Assembly (NCBI RefSeq): GCF_035918395.1 | Contig: NZ_CP142362.1 | Location: 5,032,829-5,096,828 of the forward strand | DNA from: Mycolicibacterium sp. ND9-15 | GTDB taxonomy: Bacteria; Actinomycetota; Actinomycetes; Mycobacteriales; Mycobacteriaceae | DNA: 64,000 nt | Reading direction: 5' to 3' | Shown: in pieces, positions 7,784 through 16,377 of the stretch | Numbering within the stretch: position 1 is the stretch's first letter | Layout: every line of letters begins with the position of its first letter | Notes under the pieces: model-generated | Seen by the model: the letters and a program-made list of their open reading frames with translations, nothing else | Databases searched by the model: none | What the model was told of the DNA's origin: nothing | Translations under genes and position numbers: made by a program

Positions 7784-10630
7784 TTAGCCGAATGCCTCGA
7801 CCGGCGGGCAGGAGCACACCAGGTTGCGGTCGCCGTACGCGCCGTCGATGCGACGCACCGGCGGCCACACCTTGGGGCGGAAGTTCTTGCCCAGTGGATA
7901 GGCCGCCTCCTCGCGGGTGTACGCGTACGTCCAGTCGTCCACCAGTAGGCACTCCGCGGTGTGCGGCGCCCCGCGCAGTGGGCTGTCGTCGACGGACCAC
8001 GTACCGTCGCCGACCTTGTCGATCTCACCACGGATCGCGATCATCGCCTCGCAGAACGCGTCGACCTCGGCGAGGCTCTCGCTCTCTGTCGGCTCGACCA
8101 TCAGCGTGCCCGCGACCGGAAAGCTCATGGTGGGCGCGTGAAATCCGTAGTCCACCAACCGCTTTGCCACATCATCGACGGTCACGCCGGTTTCTTTGGT
8201 GATCGTGCGCAGATCGAGGATGCACTCGTGGGCGACCATGCCGTTCTCGCCGGTGTAGAGCACCGGGTAGTACTCGTCGAGGCGGCGTGCGATGTAGTTG
8301 GCCGAAGCGATCGCGGTCAACGACGCCGCGCGCAGCCCCTGGGGGCCCATCATCCGGATGTACATCCAGGTGATCGGCAGAATCGACGCCGAGCCGTACG
8401 GCGCCGCCGACACCGTGTGCTCCTCCGGCAATTCGTCGGCCAGCGGGTGGCCGGGCAGGTACGGCGCCAGATGGGCGCGGACGGCGACCGGTCCGACACC
8501 CGGCCCGCCGCCGCCGTGCGGGATGCAGAACGTCTTGTGCAGGTTGAGGTGGCTGACGTCGCCGCCGAACCGGCCGGGCCGCGCCAGGCCGACGAGCGCG
8601 TTGAGGTTCGCGCCGTCGACGTACACCTGGCCGCCGACGTCGTGCACGGCCGCGCAGATGTCGGCGATGTCGTGCTCGTAGACGCCGTGCGTGGACGGAT
8701 AGGTGATCATCAACGCCGACAACCGATCCGCGTGCTCGGTCACCTTCGCGCGCAGGTCACCGAGATCGACGTCGCCGTTAGCACGGCACGCCACCACCAC
8801 GACCCGCATGCCGGCCAGCGCCGCCGATGCGGCATTGGTGCCGTGCGCACTCGACGGGATCAAGCAGATGTCACGATCGGGCTCCCCACGCTCGGCGTGA
8901 TACGCCTTGATGGCCAGCAGGCCCGCGTACTCGCCCTGTGAACCGGCGTTGGGCTGCAGCGACACTGCGTCGTAGCCGGTGATGTCGGTCAGCCACTTCT
9001 CCAGGTCGCCGATCAGCTTGCGCAACCCCGGTGTGTCGGAGGTCGGCCCGAACGGGTGCTGGCGGCTGAACTCCGGCCAGGTGATCGGCTCCATCTCGGC
9101 CGCCGCGTTGAGCTTCATCGTGCAGGATCCGAGCGGAATCATGCTGCGGTCCAACGCGATATCCTTGTCGGCCAGCGACCGCAGGTAGCGCATTATCTCG
9201 GTTTCGGTGCGGTAGCGCGTGAACGCGGGATGGGTCAGGAATTCCGACGTCCGCATCGCGATGCGGGGCCCGTCGAACTCGGAATCCGACGGGGCCGCTC
9301 CAAACGCCGCAAGCACCGCCCCGACGTTTGCGGCGGTGGTGGCCTCGTCGCAGGACACCGAGACATGATCGTCGTCGACCACCCAGACGTTGACGCCACG
9401 CGCCTTGGCGGCGTCGCGGACCTCGGCGGCTCGGCCCGGCACCCGCGCACGCACCGTGTCGAAGAACGCGCGGTGCACGATCTCCACCCCGGCCGAGGTC
9501 AACCCCTCCGCCAGCGTCCGGGCGCGTTCGTGCACGCGGCGTGCGATCCCGGTCAGGCCGTCGGCGCCGTGGTAGCTCGCGTACATCGCGGCCATCACCG
9601 CCAGCAGCACCTGCGCGGTGCAGATGTTGCTCGTCGCCTTGTCGCGGCGGATGTGCTGTTCGCGGGTTTGCAGCGCCAACCGGTAGGCCGGGGCGCCGTC
9701 GGCGTCGAGCGACACACCCACCAGCCGGCCCGGCAGTTGCCGTGCGTGCTTGGCGTGCACGGCCAGGTAACCCGCGTGGGGTCCGCCGAAACCCATTGGC
9801 ACACCGAATCTCTGGGTGCTGCCGAACGCGACGTCGGCCCCGATCTCGCCGGGCGGGGTGAGCAGCGTCAACGCGAGCAGATCGGCGCCGACCGCGACGA
9901 GCGCACCCCGCTCATGGGCTTGCGCGGCCAGGTCGCTCCAATCGACGACGGCGCCGCCGGCCCCCGGTAGTTGGGTGATGACGCCGAAGAACTCACCGTC
10001 GGGCAGACCCCTGGTGAGGTCTGCGGTGACGATCTCGATGCCGAGCGGCTCGGCGCGGGTGGCCAGCACCGCTGCGGTCTGCCGATACAGATCGGCGTCC
10101 ACTGCCAACCGGTTCGACGGCCCGCGCACGGCCCGGTGCATCAGGGTCATCGCCTCGGCGGCGGCGGTGCCCTCGTCGAGCATGGAGGCGTTGGCGACCT
10201 CGAGGGCCGTCAGATCGGTCACCATGGTCTGGAAGTTGAGCAGCGCTTCGAGCCGGCCTTGGCTGATCTCCGGCTGATACGGCGTGTAGGCCGTGTACCA
10301 CGCGGGGTTCTCGAGGATGTTGCGGCGCAGCACCGGTGGGGTCAACGTGTCGAAGTAGCCCTGGCCGATCATCGACACGGCCACGGTGTTCGTACCGGCG
10401 AGCGCATGCAGTTCGGTGAGCGCCTCCTCCTCGGTGGCGGCAGGGGGCAGTTGGTCCAGACCGGGCGCGAGACCGTCGGCCGACAGCGCGTCGAAGATGC
10501 CCGACGGCAGCGCCATTTCGGCGAGTTCGTCGAGTGTGGAGACGCCGATGGTCTTCAGCATGGCCGCGACGGCATCCGCGTCCGGTCCGATGTGGCGGTC
10601 GGCGAAATCGGGCTGGTGGTGATGGAACAC
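7784..10630 (-). CDS. gcvP: Glycine dehydrogenase (aminomethyl-transferring), P-protein of the glycine cleavage system
   Basis: 948 aa, single-chain P-protein. With PLP it decarboxylates glycine and passes the aminomethyl group to lipoyl-GcvH, which is encoded 3 kb downstream on the same strand. Landmarks: N-terminal FADRHIGPDADAVAAML, SMIGQGYFDTLTPPVLRRNI, the PLP-lysine region HLNLHKTFCIPHGGGGPGVG, and the C-terminal YGDRNLVCSCPPVEAF. The frame is open far upstream, but that extension is the riboswitch; the GTG at 10630 gives the family N-terminus (VFHHHQPDFADRHIG) with CTGGAG upstream. Controlled by the tandem glycine riboswitch directly in front. gcvT is not in this window. Confidence 0.97.
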   Translation of the reverse strand: MFHHHQPDFADRHIGPDADAVAAMLKTIGVSTLDELAEMALPSGIFDALSADGLAPGLDQLPPAATEEEALTELHALAGTNTVAVSMIGQGYFDTLTPPVLRRNILENPAWYTAYTPYQPEISQGRLEALLNFQTMVTDLTALEVANASMLDEGTAAAEAMTLMHRAVRGPSNRLAVDADLYRQTAAVLATRAEPLGIEIVTADLTRGLPDGEFFGVITQLPGAGGAVVDWSDLAAQAHERGALVAVGADLLALTLLTPPGEIGADVAFGSTQRFGVPMGFGGPHAGYLAVHAKHARQLPGRLVGVSLDADGAPAYRLALQTREQHIRRDKATSNICTAQVLLAVMAAMYASYHGADGLTGIARRVHERARTLAEGLTSAGVEIVHRAFFDTVRARVPGRAAEVRDAAKARGVNVWVVDDDHVSVSCDEATTAANVGAVLAAFGAAPSDSEFDGPRIAMRTSEFLTHPAFTRYRTETEIMRYLRSLADKDIALDRSMIPLGSCTMKLNAAAEMEPITWPEFSRQHPFGPTSDTPGLRKLIGDLEKWLTDITGYDAVSLQPNAGSQGEYAGLLAIKAYHAERGEPDRDICLIPSSAHGTNAASAALAGMRVVVVACRANGDVDLGDLRAKVTEHADRLSALMITYPSTHGVYEHDIADICAAVHDVGGQVYVDGANLNALVGLARPGRFGGDVSHLNLHKTFCIPHGGGGPGVGPVAVRAHLAPYLPGHPLADELPEEHTVSAAPYGSASILPITWMYIRMMGPQGLRAASLTAIASANYIARRLDEYYPVLYTGENGMVAHECILDLRTITKETGVTVDDVAKRLVDYGFHAPTMSFPVAGTLMVEPTESESLAEVDAFCEAMIAIRGEIDKVGDGTWSVDDSPLRGAPHTAECLLVDDWTYAYTREEAAYPLGKNFRPKVWPPVRRIDGAYGDRNLVCSCPPVEAFG

Positions 10631-10667
10631 TCGGGCTACTCCAGACGCGTGCAGGCAGAAACCGGCG

Positions 10668-10903
10668 GGTTCCTCCCCCTCTGTCGTCGACCCGGTGCGG
10701 GCGCCTGAGAGATTCGGCGATCGCGACGGTGCGAGGATCGCTTTTCCCCATGGGCGGGCGAGTGGTCCCAGGCGAACCCGACGGGACTGTTCACCGCTTT
10801 CCAGAGGCATCGGGGTCCTGCGCGGTCCGGGTGCCTGAGAGGTTGACGGAGAGGTGTTGCTCCTTCGGCGTCCGTGACTGGCCGCCACGAAACTCTCCCG
10901 CAC
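10668..10903 (-). promoter_or_regulatory. Tandem glycine riboswitch upstream of gcvP
   Basis: Read on the minus strand, aptamer 1 shows GCGGGAGAG (from 10902), GCCGAAGGAGCAA, CTCTCAGGCAC and TCTGGAAAG; aptamer 2 (about 10796-10668) shows CGCCCATGGGGAAAA, CGAATCTCTCAGGC and GACAGAGGGGGAGG. These are the conserved blocks of the glycine riboswitch in the usual two-aptamer arrangement, ending about 40 nt before the gcvP start. Known biology of the class predicts that glycine binding switches gcvP expression on. Aptamer 2 departs from the usual CGCCGAAGGGG sequence, so its binding is less certain than that of aptamer 1. Confidence 0.92.
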
Positions 10904-10977
10904 AAGCGCGATGCGTTGACGAGTTTACCGTTGTCGGGTGCCGCCTGCGACCAAGACCACGCCGAGCCGTGAGGGGT

Positions 10978-11613
10978 TCAGCCGATCTTGCGGTCGCGGT
11001 GCTTTCGTCGCGAGGCCAGCTCGTCCTCCGGGGCGGCGATCGACTCGCCGCCGTCGGCCCGCTCCCCGGGGAAGTCGGCGATCGCACCGGTCAGCTCCCT
11101 CATCGCGCCCGACACGGCGATGCCGAACACACCCTGACCGCCCTGCAGCAGGTCGACCACCTCTTCGGCCGATGTGCACTCGTAGACCGTGGTGCCGTCG
11201 GAGAACAGGGTGATGTTGGCCAGATCGCGAACTCCGCGCTGGCGCAGATGGTCGACGGCGACGCGGATGTTGTGCAGTGAAATGCCGGTGTCCAGCAGGC
11301 GCTTCACGATCTTGAGAACCAGGATGTCCTTGAACGAGTACAGCCGTTGGCTGCCCGAGCCGGCCGCGCCGCGGATCGACGGCACGACGAGCGACGTGCG
11401 TGCCCAGTAGTCCAGCTGCCGGTAGGTGATGCCCGCGATCTGGCAGGCGCTCGGTCCGCGATAGCCGACAAGCTCGTCGGGAACGGAGTCGTCGGGGAAG
11501 AGTCCCGCCTGCACGGGTTCTGCTGTCGGCTCCAAGGTGCTCGTCAGTTCTGAATCCGCGGGGCCGCTGGCAGCAGTGAGGTCGAGCTGCTCCTGACGTG
11601 GCGTGTCTCCCAC
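10978..11613 (-). CDS. MerR-family transcriptional regulator (Rv1830-like)
   Basis: 211 aa. Disordered N-terminus (about 1-50), then a MerR winged-helix region (about 53-120: ACQIAGITYRQLDYWARTSL, SGSQRLYSFKDILVLKIVKR, LLDTGISLHNIRVAV), then a C-terminal domain without the cysteines of metal-sensing MerR proteins. The GTG at 11613 is selected over an upstream ATG because GAGAGGAA sits 7 nt before it and because the peptide VGDTPRQEQLDL starts cleanly there. Second of two MerR-like regulators in the cluster; the other is at 12407-13147 with a DUF151 nuclease between them. Possible roles in cell division or growth control are inference from the conserved neighbourhood. Confidence 0.87.
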   Translation of the reverse strand: MGDTPRQEQLDLTAASGPADSELTSTLEPTAEPVQAGLFPDDSVPDELVGYRGPSACQIAGITYRQLDYWARTSLVVPSIRGAAGSGSQRLYSFKDILVLKIVKRLLDTGISLHNIRVAVDHLRQRGVRDLANITLFSDGTTVYECTSAEEVVDLLQGGQGVFGIAVSGAMRELTGAIADFPGERADGGESIAAPEDELASRRKHRDRKIG

Positions 11614-11851
11614 TTGTCGATTCCTCTCGCTGATCGAACCCGCGTCTGTGACCTGCGTGGGGCGCACATTTGCCAAGCCCGAGTGTGTCGAGCATACGCT
11701 TCTGGCCGTGCCTACGGCCGCCCATCAGTGGTCCGGCTCCCAAAGTATGGCTGCCCAATTCGCCGATCGAGAAACCACGCCCCGCGTGTCGAGGCGACGA
11801 GACGTTTCCGTGACAAACCCGAATCGCGAGGGGCCCGCACGCCCGCCGAGG

Positions 11852-12346
11852 CTATGTCGCCTTGAAGTCGTCGGGTGAGACGCTGTCGAGAAACTCCTTG
11901 AACTTCTCCACCTCGTCCTCGCGCACCGCACCTGCGGCTTCGTCGTCGTTCTCGTCGGGAATGATCAGGCCGGCCTCCGCCAGCACCGCCTCCTCGACGT
12001 AGATGGGCACGCCCACCCGCAGCGCAATCGCCACCGAGTCCGAGGGCCGCGCCGACACCTTGATGTCGCGGTCGAAGATCAGGTCCGCGTAGAAGGTGCC
12101 CTCCTGCAGGTCGACGATTCGCACCTCTTTGAGCGAATGACCAAGCGCGGCAATGACATCTCGGATCAGGTCGTGCGTCAGCGGACGCGCCGGCTCGACC
12201 CCCTGCTGTTCGAGTGCGATCGCCGCCGCCTCGGACTGCCCGATCCAGATCGGCAGATATCGGTCGCCGTTCGACTCCCTCAGCAGCAGCACCGGCTGGT
12301 TCTGCGGCTGCTCCACGCGAATGCCGACCACACGAACCTCACCCAT
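11852..12346 (-). CDS. DUF151 bifunctional nuclease-family protein (Rv1829-like)
   Basis: 164 aa, standard size for the family. Core motifs: VVGIRVEQPQNQPVLLLRE, YLPIWIGQSEAAAIAL, LTHDLIRDVIAALG, VRIVDLQEGTFYADLIF, ARPSDSVAIALRVGVPIYV. Members of this family have been described as DNase/RNase enzymes; in actinobacteria the role is not settled. The C-terminus is acidic (NDDEAAGAVREDEVEKF). It lies between two MerR-like regulator genes, an order conserved in mycobacteria. A 238-bp gap separates it from the downstream regulator, so the latter may have its own promoter. Confidence 0.92.
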   Translation of the reverse strand: MGEVRVVGIRVEQPQNQPVLLLRESNGDRYLPIWIGQSEAAAIALEQQGVEPARPLTHDLIRDVIAALGHSLKEVRIVDLQEGTFYADLIFDRDIKVSARPSDSVAIALRVGVPIYVEEAVLAEAGLIIPDENDDEAAGAVREDEVEKFKEFLDSVSPDDFKAT

Positions 12347-12406
12347 CTGTGTCTGCCCTCCGCACCGAAGAAGCCAGCCTAATCGCCATCGCCTCGAGTC
12401 TAATCC

Positions 12407-13147
12407 TCAGCGATCCAGTACGTCGCGCACAGCCGACTTGATCAGCGATGTATGCAACGTGATCGCCAGTGCCGCGACCTCACGCGCCAAGTCGTCGGCT
12501 CGGTCGCGCGCGCCGGCCTTGTTCGCCTTGACTATCGGCCCGGCGATTTGGGCGATCAGATCGGATTGCCGGTCGGCCGCCGACCGGAAGGCACGCAGAT
12601 GTCGTGGCTCGACACCGTAGTCCGCCAGCGCACGCGCACACTGCGCGATCACCACGGAATGCTCGTCGAAGAATCCGCCGGGACCCGTGTTGATCACCCC
12701 GGCCTTCACGAGCGCGCCCAGCAGGTCGTCTTCGACACCGGAGCGGGCCAGCAGATCCTCCCGGGACAACCGCACCTGCGTCGGCGCCACCGCCGACACG
12801 CCCGCTACGTTGTCGGCGCCATCGGCGGAGACCGACACCAAACGTGGGACGCCGTAGACGGATCCGTTCTGGGGCAACTCACCGTCGGGTTGCGCGTCGA
12901 GCTGCGCCTTGATCACTTTCAACGGCAGATACTGGTCGCGCTGGGCGGTGAGGATGAACCGTAGCCGCGCGCAGTCGTAGGCGGTGAACCGCCGATAACC
13001 CGACGCCGTGCGCTGCGGGGTGACCAGGCCTTCGGCCTCCAGGAACCGGATCTTGGAAATGGTCACGTCCGGGAAGTCCGGTCGCAGCAGATCCAGGACC
13101 GCTCCGATCGACATCCCAGTGAGCGCGGGAGTGTCGGGGGCGCCCAT
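12407..13147 (-). CDS. MerR-family transcriptional regulator (Rv1828-like)
   Basis: 246 aa. N-terminal MerR-type helix-turn-helix (about residues 11-80: MSIGAVLDLLRPDFPDVTIS, ISKIRFLEAEGLVTPQRTAS, GYRRFTAYDCARLRF) followed by a linker and a helical C-terminal domain (LSREDLLARSGVEDDLLGAL, YGVEPRHLRAFRSAADRQ). No cysteine pattern for metal sensing; a distinct effector-free or protein-responsive subfamily is likely. Encoded directly downstream of garA on the same strand (31 bp apart), so co-transcription with GarA is plausible. Start ATG at 13147 has GAAGAG upstream; an internal ATG (MSIGAV) is the alternative. Confidence 0.92.
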   Translation of the reverse strand: MGAPDTPALTGMSIGAVLDLLRPDFPDVTISKIRFLEAEGLVTPQRTASGYRRFTAYDCARLRFILTAQRDQYLPLKVIKAQLDAQPDGELPQNGSVYGVPRLVSVSADGADNVAGVSAVAPTQVRLSREDLLARSGVEDDLLGALVKAGVINTGPGGFFDEHSVVIAQCARALADYGVEPRHLRAFRSAADRQSDLIAQIAGPIVKANKAGARDRADDLAREVAALAITLHTSLIKSAVRDVLDR

Positions 13148-13178
13148 CGTTACTCTTCGCGCAAGCGCTCATCGGCCA

Positions 13179-13658
13179 TTAGCCGGCCTGACCGCTGTCG
13201 TCGCTCTTCGGGCCGGTGAGGAACACCAGGCGGAACTTGCCGATCTGCACCTCGTCGCCGTTGGCGAGCACCGCCGAATCCACCGGCTCGCGGTTGACGT
13301 AGGTGCCGTTCAGGCTGCCGACATCCACCACCTGGAACTCGCCGCCTTCGAGCCGGAACTCGGCGTGCCTGCGGCTCACCGTGACGTCGTCGAGGAAGAT
13401 GTCGCTGTCGGGATGCCGACCGGCCGACGTGGTGGGCTGGTCGAGCAGGAACCGGGAACCCGCATTCGGACCGCGCTTGACGACCAGCAGCGCTGAGCCG
13501 GCAGGCAGGCCCTCGACGCCCGAGACGGCACCCTCTGTGCCCGCCGCCGCCGGGGCGTCCAGTTCGTTGAGGAAGTCGGCGCGGAAGACCGATGTAGTTT
13601 CCACGGTGACTTCGTCAGACGTCTGGTCGGTCCCAGAATTCTGGTCGTTTTCCGTCAC
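13179..13658 (-). CDS. garA: FHA-domain metabolic regulator GarA
   Basis: 159 aa. In mycobacteria and relatives GarA binds and controls 2-oxoglutarate dehydrogenase, glutamate dehydrogenase and glutamate synthase, and is switched off when PknB or PknG phosphorylates neighbouring threonines. Those residues are present in VTVETTSVFR (T21 and T22). The FHA domain spans about 55-140: LLDQPTTSAGRHPDSDIFLD, VSRRHAEFR, VGSLNGTYVNREPVDSAVL, with the phosphopeptide-binding Arg, Ser and Asn visible. GTG start with AGGAG at a good distance. Placement near gcvH and gcvP fits a nitrogen/carbon balance theme. Confidence 0.96.
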   Translation of the reverse strand: MTENDQNSGTDQTSDEVTVETTSVFRADFLNELDAPAAAGTEGAVSGVEGLPAGSALLVVKRGPNAGSRFLLDQPTTSAGRHPDSDIFLDDVTVSRRHAEFRLEGGEFQVVDVGSLNGTYVNREPVDSAVLANGDEVQIGKFRLVFLTGPKSDDSGQAG

Positions 13659-13790
13659 CCGCTGCTCCTAACTGGCTGCTGTGGCGATACCGCGTCTGAT
13701 GTCGACCGTACCGCGCAGTGGACGTAATTGTGCCCACCACCGCCGGATCGGCCCTAGTTGGCGTCCGCTCTGCAGAACCCTAACAACCCG

Positions 13791-14186
13791 TCATTCGGTC
13801 ACCGTGTCGCGGTAGCCCTCGGCATCAAGAAGCCCGGGCAACCCGTCGTCCAGCAAAGCGGCGTCGGCCTGCAACTCGACCAGCCAACCCTCGCCGTAGG
13901 GATCGGAGTTCACCAGCTGCGGGTTGCCCTCGAGATCCCCGTTCACCGCAACCACTTTCGCGGTGACGGGGGCATAGAGATCCGACACCGACTTGGTGGA
14001 CTCCACCTCCCCGAACGACTCGCCGGCGGTCACCTCGGCGCCGACGTCGGGCAGTTGGACGAAAACGACGTCACCGAGCGCCGACTGGGCGTAGTCGGTG
14101 ATGCCGACCCGCACGGTGTCGTCACCGGTGCGCAGCACCCACTCGTGTTCGGTGGTGTAGCGCAGGTCGGCTGGGATTTCGCTCAC
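13791..14186 (-). CDS. gcvH: Glycine cleavage system H protein
   Basis: 131 aa, normal size. Carries the lipoyl arm that shuttles the aminomethyl group between P-, T- and L-proteins. The lipoylated lysine is K65 in GEVESTKSVSD. Other family sequences are YTTEHEWV, VGITDYAQSALGDVVFVQLP and NPYGEGW-like DPYGEGWLVEL. GTG start with GAGGAG 6-7 nt upstream. The gene lies 3.2 kb downstream of gcvP in transcription terms reversed: gcvP is further along the same strand, with garA, nuclease and regulators between. Confidence 0.96.
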   Translation of the reverse strand: MSEIPADLRYTTEHEWVLRTGDDTVRVGITDYAQSALGDVVFVQLPDVGAEVTAGESFGEVESTKSVSDLYAPVTAKVVAVNGDLEGNPQLVNSDPYGEGWLVELQADAALLDDGLPGLLDAEGYRDTVTE

Positions 14187-14230
14187 GGCGCTCCTCGTTC
14201 TTCAGCGGTTCGGCCCGGTTGGCGTGACCG

Positions 14231-15085
14231 TTATTTGACTGGCTGAGCGTATTGGCGCTGTTTCGGTTGCCGCAAGGCGGTCACGTCGACGCGATCGGAC
14301 TGCTGCACCTCCATGACGCCACCGACCCGTTCGACGCTGTCCATGGCGCCGCCGGGAATGGTCATCGCGGCGGCGAGGGTGGGTGGATCACCAATGGCGA
14401 GAACCGAATACGGCGGATTCACGGTTACGTTGTCGATCACCAGGGCTCCCGGGTTGCCGACCACCCAGGTGTCGACTCCGACGCGCACCGCGGGTTGTTG
14501 GTCGGCTCCCCCGCCGCGGATCTCCATCGCCTCGGCGCCCGCGTTGCGCAACTCGTTGATCACGTCGAGCAGAGCCTCGGCCGGGACGCCGGGCGCGCTG
14601 TCGGTGATGGTCAGCGTGACGCCGGGCCCCGTCGCAGGCACGGTGCCGATCAGGATGGACAGGGCGGCCAGCCGGGCCTGCGCGTTCTCGATGGCGGCCT
14701 GGTCGCTGCTGCCGGACGCCTCCAACTGCGCCAGGGTCCGCTGCAGATCACTCACCTCGGTGTTCAGTGCCGCCTCCCGTTGCTGAAGCGAGTCCAGCAA
14801 CACCAGCAGATCGGCGGGCCGGGCGGTCTCCAGCGCATCACCCGACTCGTTCTGCCGCACCTGGGTCACGATCGCCACGCCGAGCAGAACACACAGCAGC
14901 ACCGCCAGCGCCCCGAACACCACCTGCGAGCGGCCCCGTCGCGCCACACCGGCCAGGCCGCCGGCCCGCAGGTCGCCGATCCGCGGCGCCGGCTCGTCGG
15001 GGGGCAATTCGTGGCGGCCGCCCCCGCGGGCGGGGCGATCACCTGCGTGGTCGGGCTCCGAGTGCTGCGGTGTGTGGTCACTCAT
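14231..15085 (-). CDS. DUF881 membrane-anchored protein (Rv1825-like)
   Basis: 284 aa. Proline- and acid-rich cytoplasmic N-terminus (1-50), one membrane helix (about 55-75, VVFGALAVLLCVLLGVAIVT), a coiled-coil segment (LLDSLQQREAALNTEVSDLQ), then the extracytoplasmic DUF881 domain (about 120-265: GVTLTITD, VINELRNAGAEAMEIRG, ALVIDNVTVNPPYSVLAIGD). DUF881 proteins flank a DUF1290 small basic protein here, as in many actinobacteria and firmicutes; a link to division or envelope assembly is suspected but not shown by the sequence. This is one of two DUF881 paralogues in the cluster. Confidence 0.9.
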   Translation of the reverse strand: MSDHTPQHSEPDHAGDRPARGGGRHELPPDEPAPRIGDLRAGGLAGVARRGRSQVVFGALAVLLCVLLGVAIVTQVRQNESGDALETARPADLLVLLDSLQQREAALNTEVSDLQRTLAQLEASGSSDQAAIENAQARLAALSILIGTVPATGPGVTLTITDSAPGVPAEALLDVINELRNAGAEAMEIRGGGADQQPAVRVGVDTWVVGNPGALVIDNVTVNPPYSVLAIGDPPTLAAAMTIPGGAMDSVERVGGVMEVQQSDRVDVTALRQPKQRQYAQPVK

Positions 15086-15109
15086 GGGTCATGCCTCGAC
15101 TCGCCCTGA

Positions 15110-15442
15110 TCATGCGCCGAACAGCCTGCGCCGCAACGCAGCTGCGTTGCCGAAGATCCGGATCCCGAGCACGACGATGATCGCCGTCGACAACTGCGTA
15201 CCGACCCCCAGTTGGTCGCCGACGTAGACGATCAACGCGGCGACCAACACGTTGAACACGAACGACACCACGAACACTTTCGAGTCGAAGATGCGCTCGA
15301 GATACGCGCGCAGCCCGCCGAAGACGGCATCCAGAGCGGCGACGACCGCGATCGGCAGGTACGGCTGGACGAACTCGGGTACGTCGGGGTGAAACACCAG
15401 GCCGAGCACGATGCCGACGACAAGTGCGGCGATTCCGATCAT
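15110..15442 (-). CDS. DUF1290 small basic membrane protein (Rv1824-like)
   Basis: 110 aa with three hydrophobic helices (about 2-17, 28-50, 60-85) and a conserved middle segment LDAVFGGLRAYLERIFDSKV. This is the small basic protein (Sbp) family that sits between DUF881 genes. The order DUF881-DUF1290-DUF881 with short gaps (20-24 bp) points to a co-transcribed membrane complex. No catalytic residues are evident. Function is unknown; in other Gram-positives the neighbours are division genes. Confidence 0.9.
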   Translation of the reverse strand: MIGIAALVVGIVLGLVFHPDVPEFVQPYLPIAVVAALDAVFGGLRAYLERIFDSKVFVVSFVFNVLVAALIVYVGDQLGVGTQLSTAIIVVLGIRIFGNAAALRRRLFGA

Positions 15443-15462
15443 GTGTCTGATCTCATCTTTCT

Positions 15463-16377
15463 CTACCGCCCAATCTCCCTGGCGAAATTGATTTCTCGGA
15501 CCGAGCCGGCGGGAAGTTCGAGCGCCTCACCGGCGCTCACGCTGACGCCCACACCGTAGGAGGCTTCCAGCAGCCGAAGGCGCAGCAGTCCGGGACTGCG
15601 GTCGAACACGCCCTGCATCGCATGTGGCGGTCCGATTGCGAGGACGACGTATGGGCTGCTGATCGGTTGATTGTCGACCAGAATGCCGCCGCCCGCCTGC
15701 CGCACCGTCACATTGGGCCCGATTCGCACACCGCCCACCGACAGCGCTTCGGCGCCGCTGACCCACAGCGAGTTCACCACCAGTTGAAGATCGCGGTCGA
15801 GGATCACCTGCCGGCTGCCCGGCACCCGCTCCTTGGACACATCGCTGAGGTTGGCCGACGCACCCGGATCGGTGACGGTGATCGTCAGGCCGGGTCCGAT
15901 CACCGGTGTGGCCGCCGCGGCGAAGTCCGCCTCATCGAGTCGCTGGAGCAGTCGCTGACCGCGTGCGTCGCCCTCGAGGCGGCTGCGCCGTTCTCCGTCG
16001 ACCTCGGCGGCCAGTGCGTTCCTGCGGGCCGCGGCGGCGGCGGTCTCGGCCTCGGCCGTCCGCACGGTGCCGGCGAGCACCTGCTGCGTCTCACGGACGC
16101 CAGGGGCGGTCGCGCGTGCCTGGGCCACCGCGGCGGCGAACACCACCACCAACAGCAGCGCACCCGCCAGTTGCCAGGCCCATGCCCGCCACCTGGGCCG
16201 CACCTGTCCGGCGGCCTTGGCCTCGGCGGCCGCCGCGTACCCGGGGTCGAGGTGCTCGGTCAGCAAGGACCGCAGCAGCGACGGCACCGGGATCTTCGTC
16301 GGCCTGTTCGCCTCGTGGGCGTTGCGGCCCGCTTCCGGGTCGTAGCCACCGAGTGTCTTGCGGAAGCTCTGGGTCAT
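15463..16377 (-). CDS. DUF881 membrane-anchored protein (Rv1823-like)
   Basis: 304 aa from the ATG at 16377, which overlaps the pgsA2 stop as ATGA; the frame is open upstream inside pgsA2 but that is an artefact. Cytoplasmic N-terminus, one membrane helix (about 65-85, AWQLAGALLLVVVFAAAVAQ), an Ala/Glu-rich coiled coil (RTAEAETAAAAARRNALAAE), then DUF881 (about 145-300: GPGLTITVTDPGA, DLQLVVNSLWVSGAEALSVG, QPISSPYVVLAIGPPHAMQG). Longer coiled coil and different N-terminus from its paralogue at 14231-15085. Probably translated together with pgsA2. Confidence 0.9.
   Translation of the reverse strand: MTQSFRKTLGGYDPEAGRNAHEANRPTKIPVPSLLRSLLTEHLDPGYAAAAEAKAAGQVRPRWRAWAWQLAGALLLVVVFAAAVAQARATAPGVRETQQVLAGTVRTAEAETAAAAARRNALAAEVDGERRSRLEGDARGQRLLQRLDEADFAAAATPVIGPGLTITVTDPGASANLSDVSKERVPGSRQVILDRDLQLVVNSLWVSGAEALSVGGVRIGPNVTVRQAGGGILVDNQPISSPYVVLAIGPPHAMQGVFDRSPGLLRLRLLEASYGVGVSVSAGEALELPAGSVREINFAREIGR

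Noticed and set aside
10631..10903. N-terminal extension of the gcvP frame by 91 codons
   Set aside because: It covers the glycine riboswitch, and the GTG at 10630 gives the normal P-protein N-terminus.
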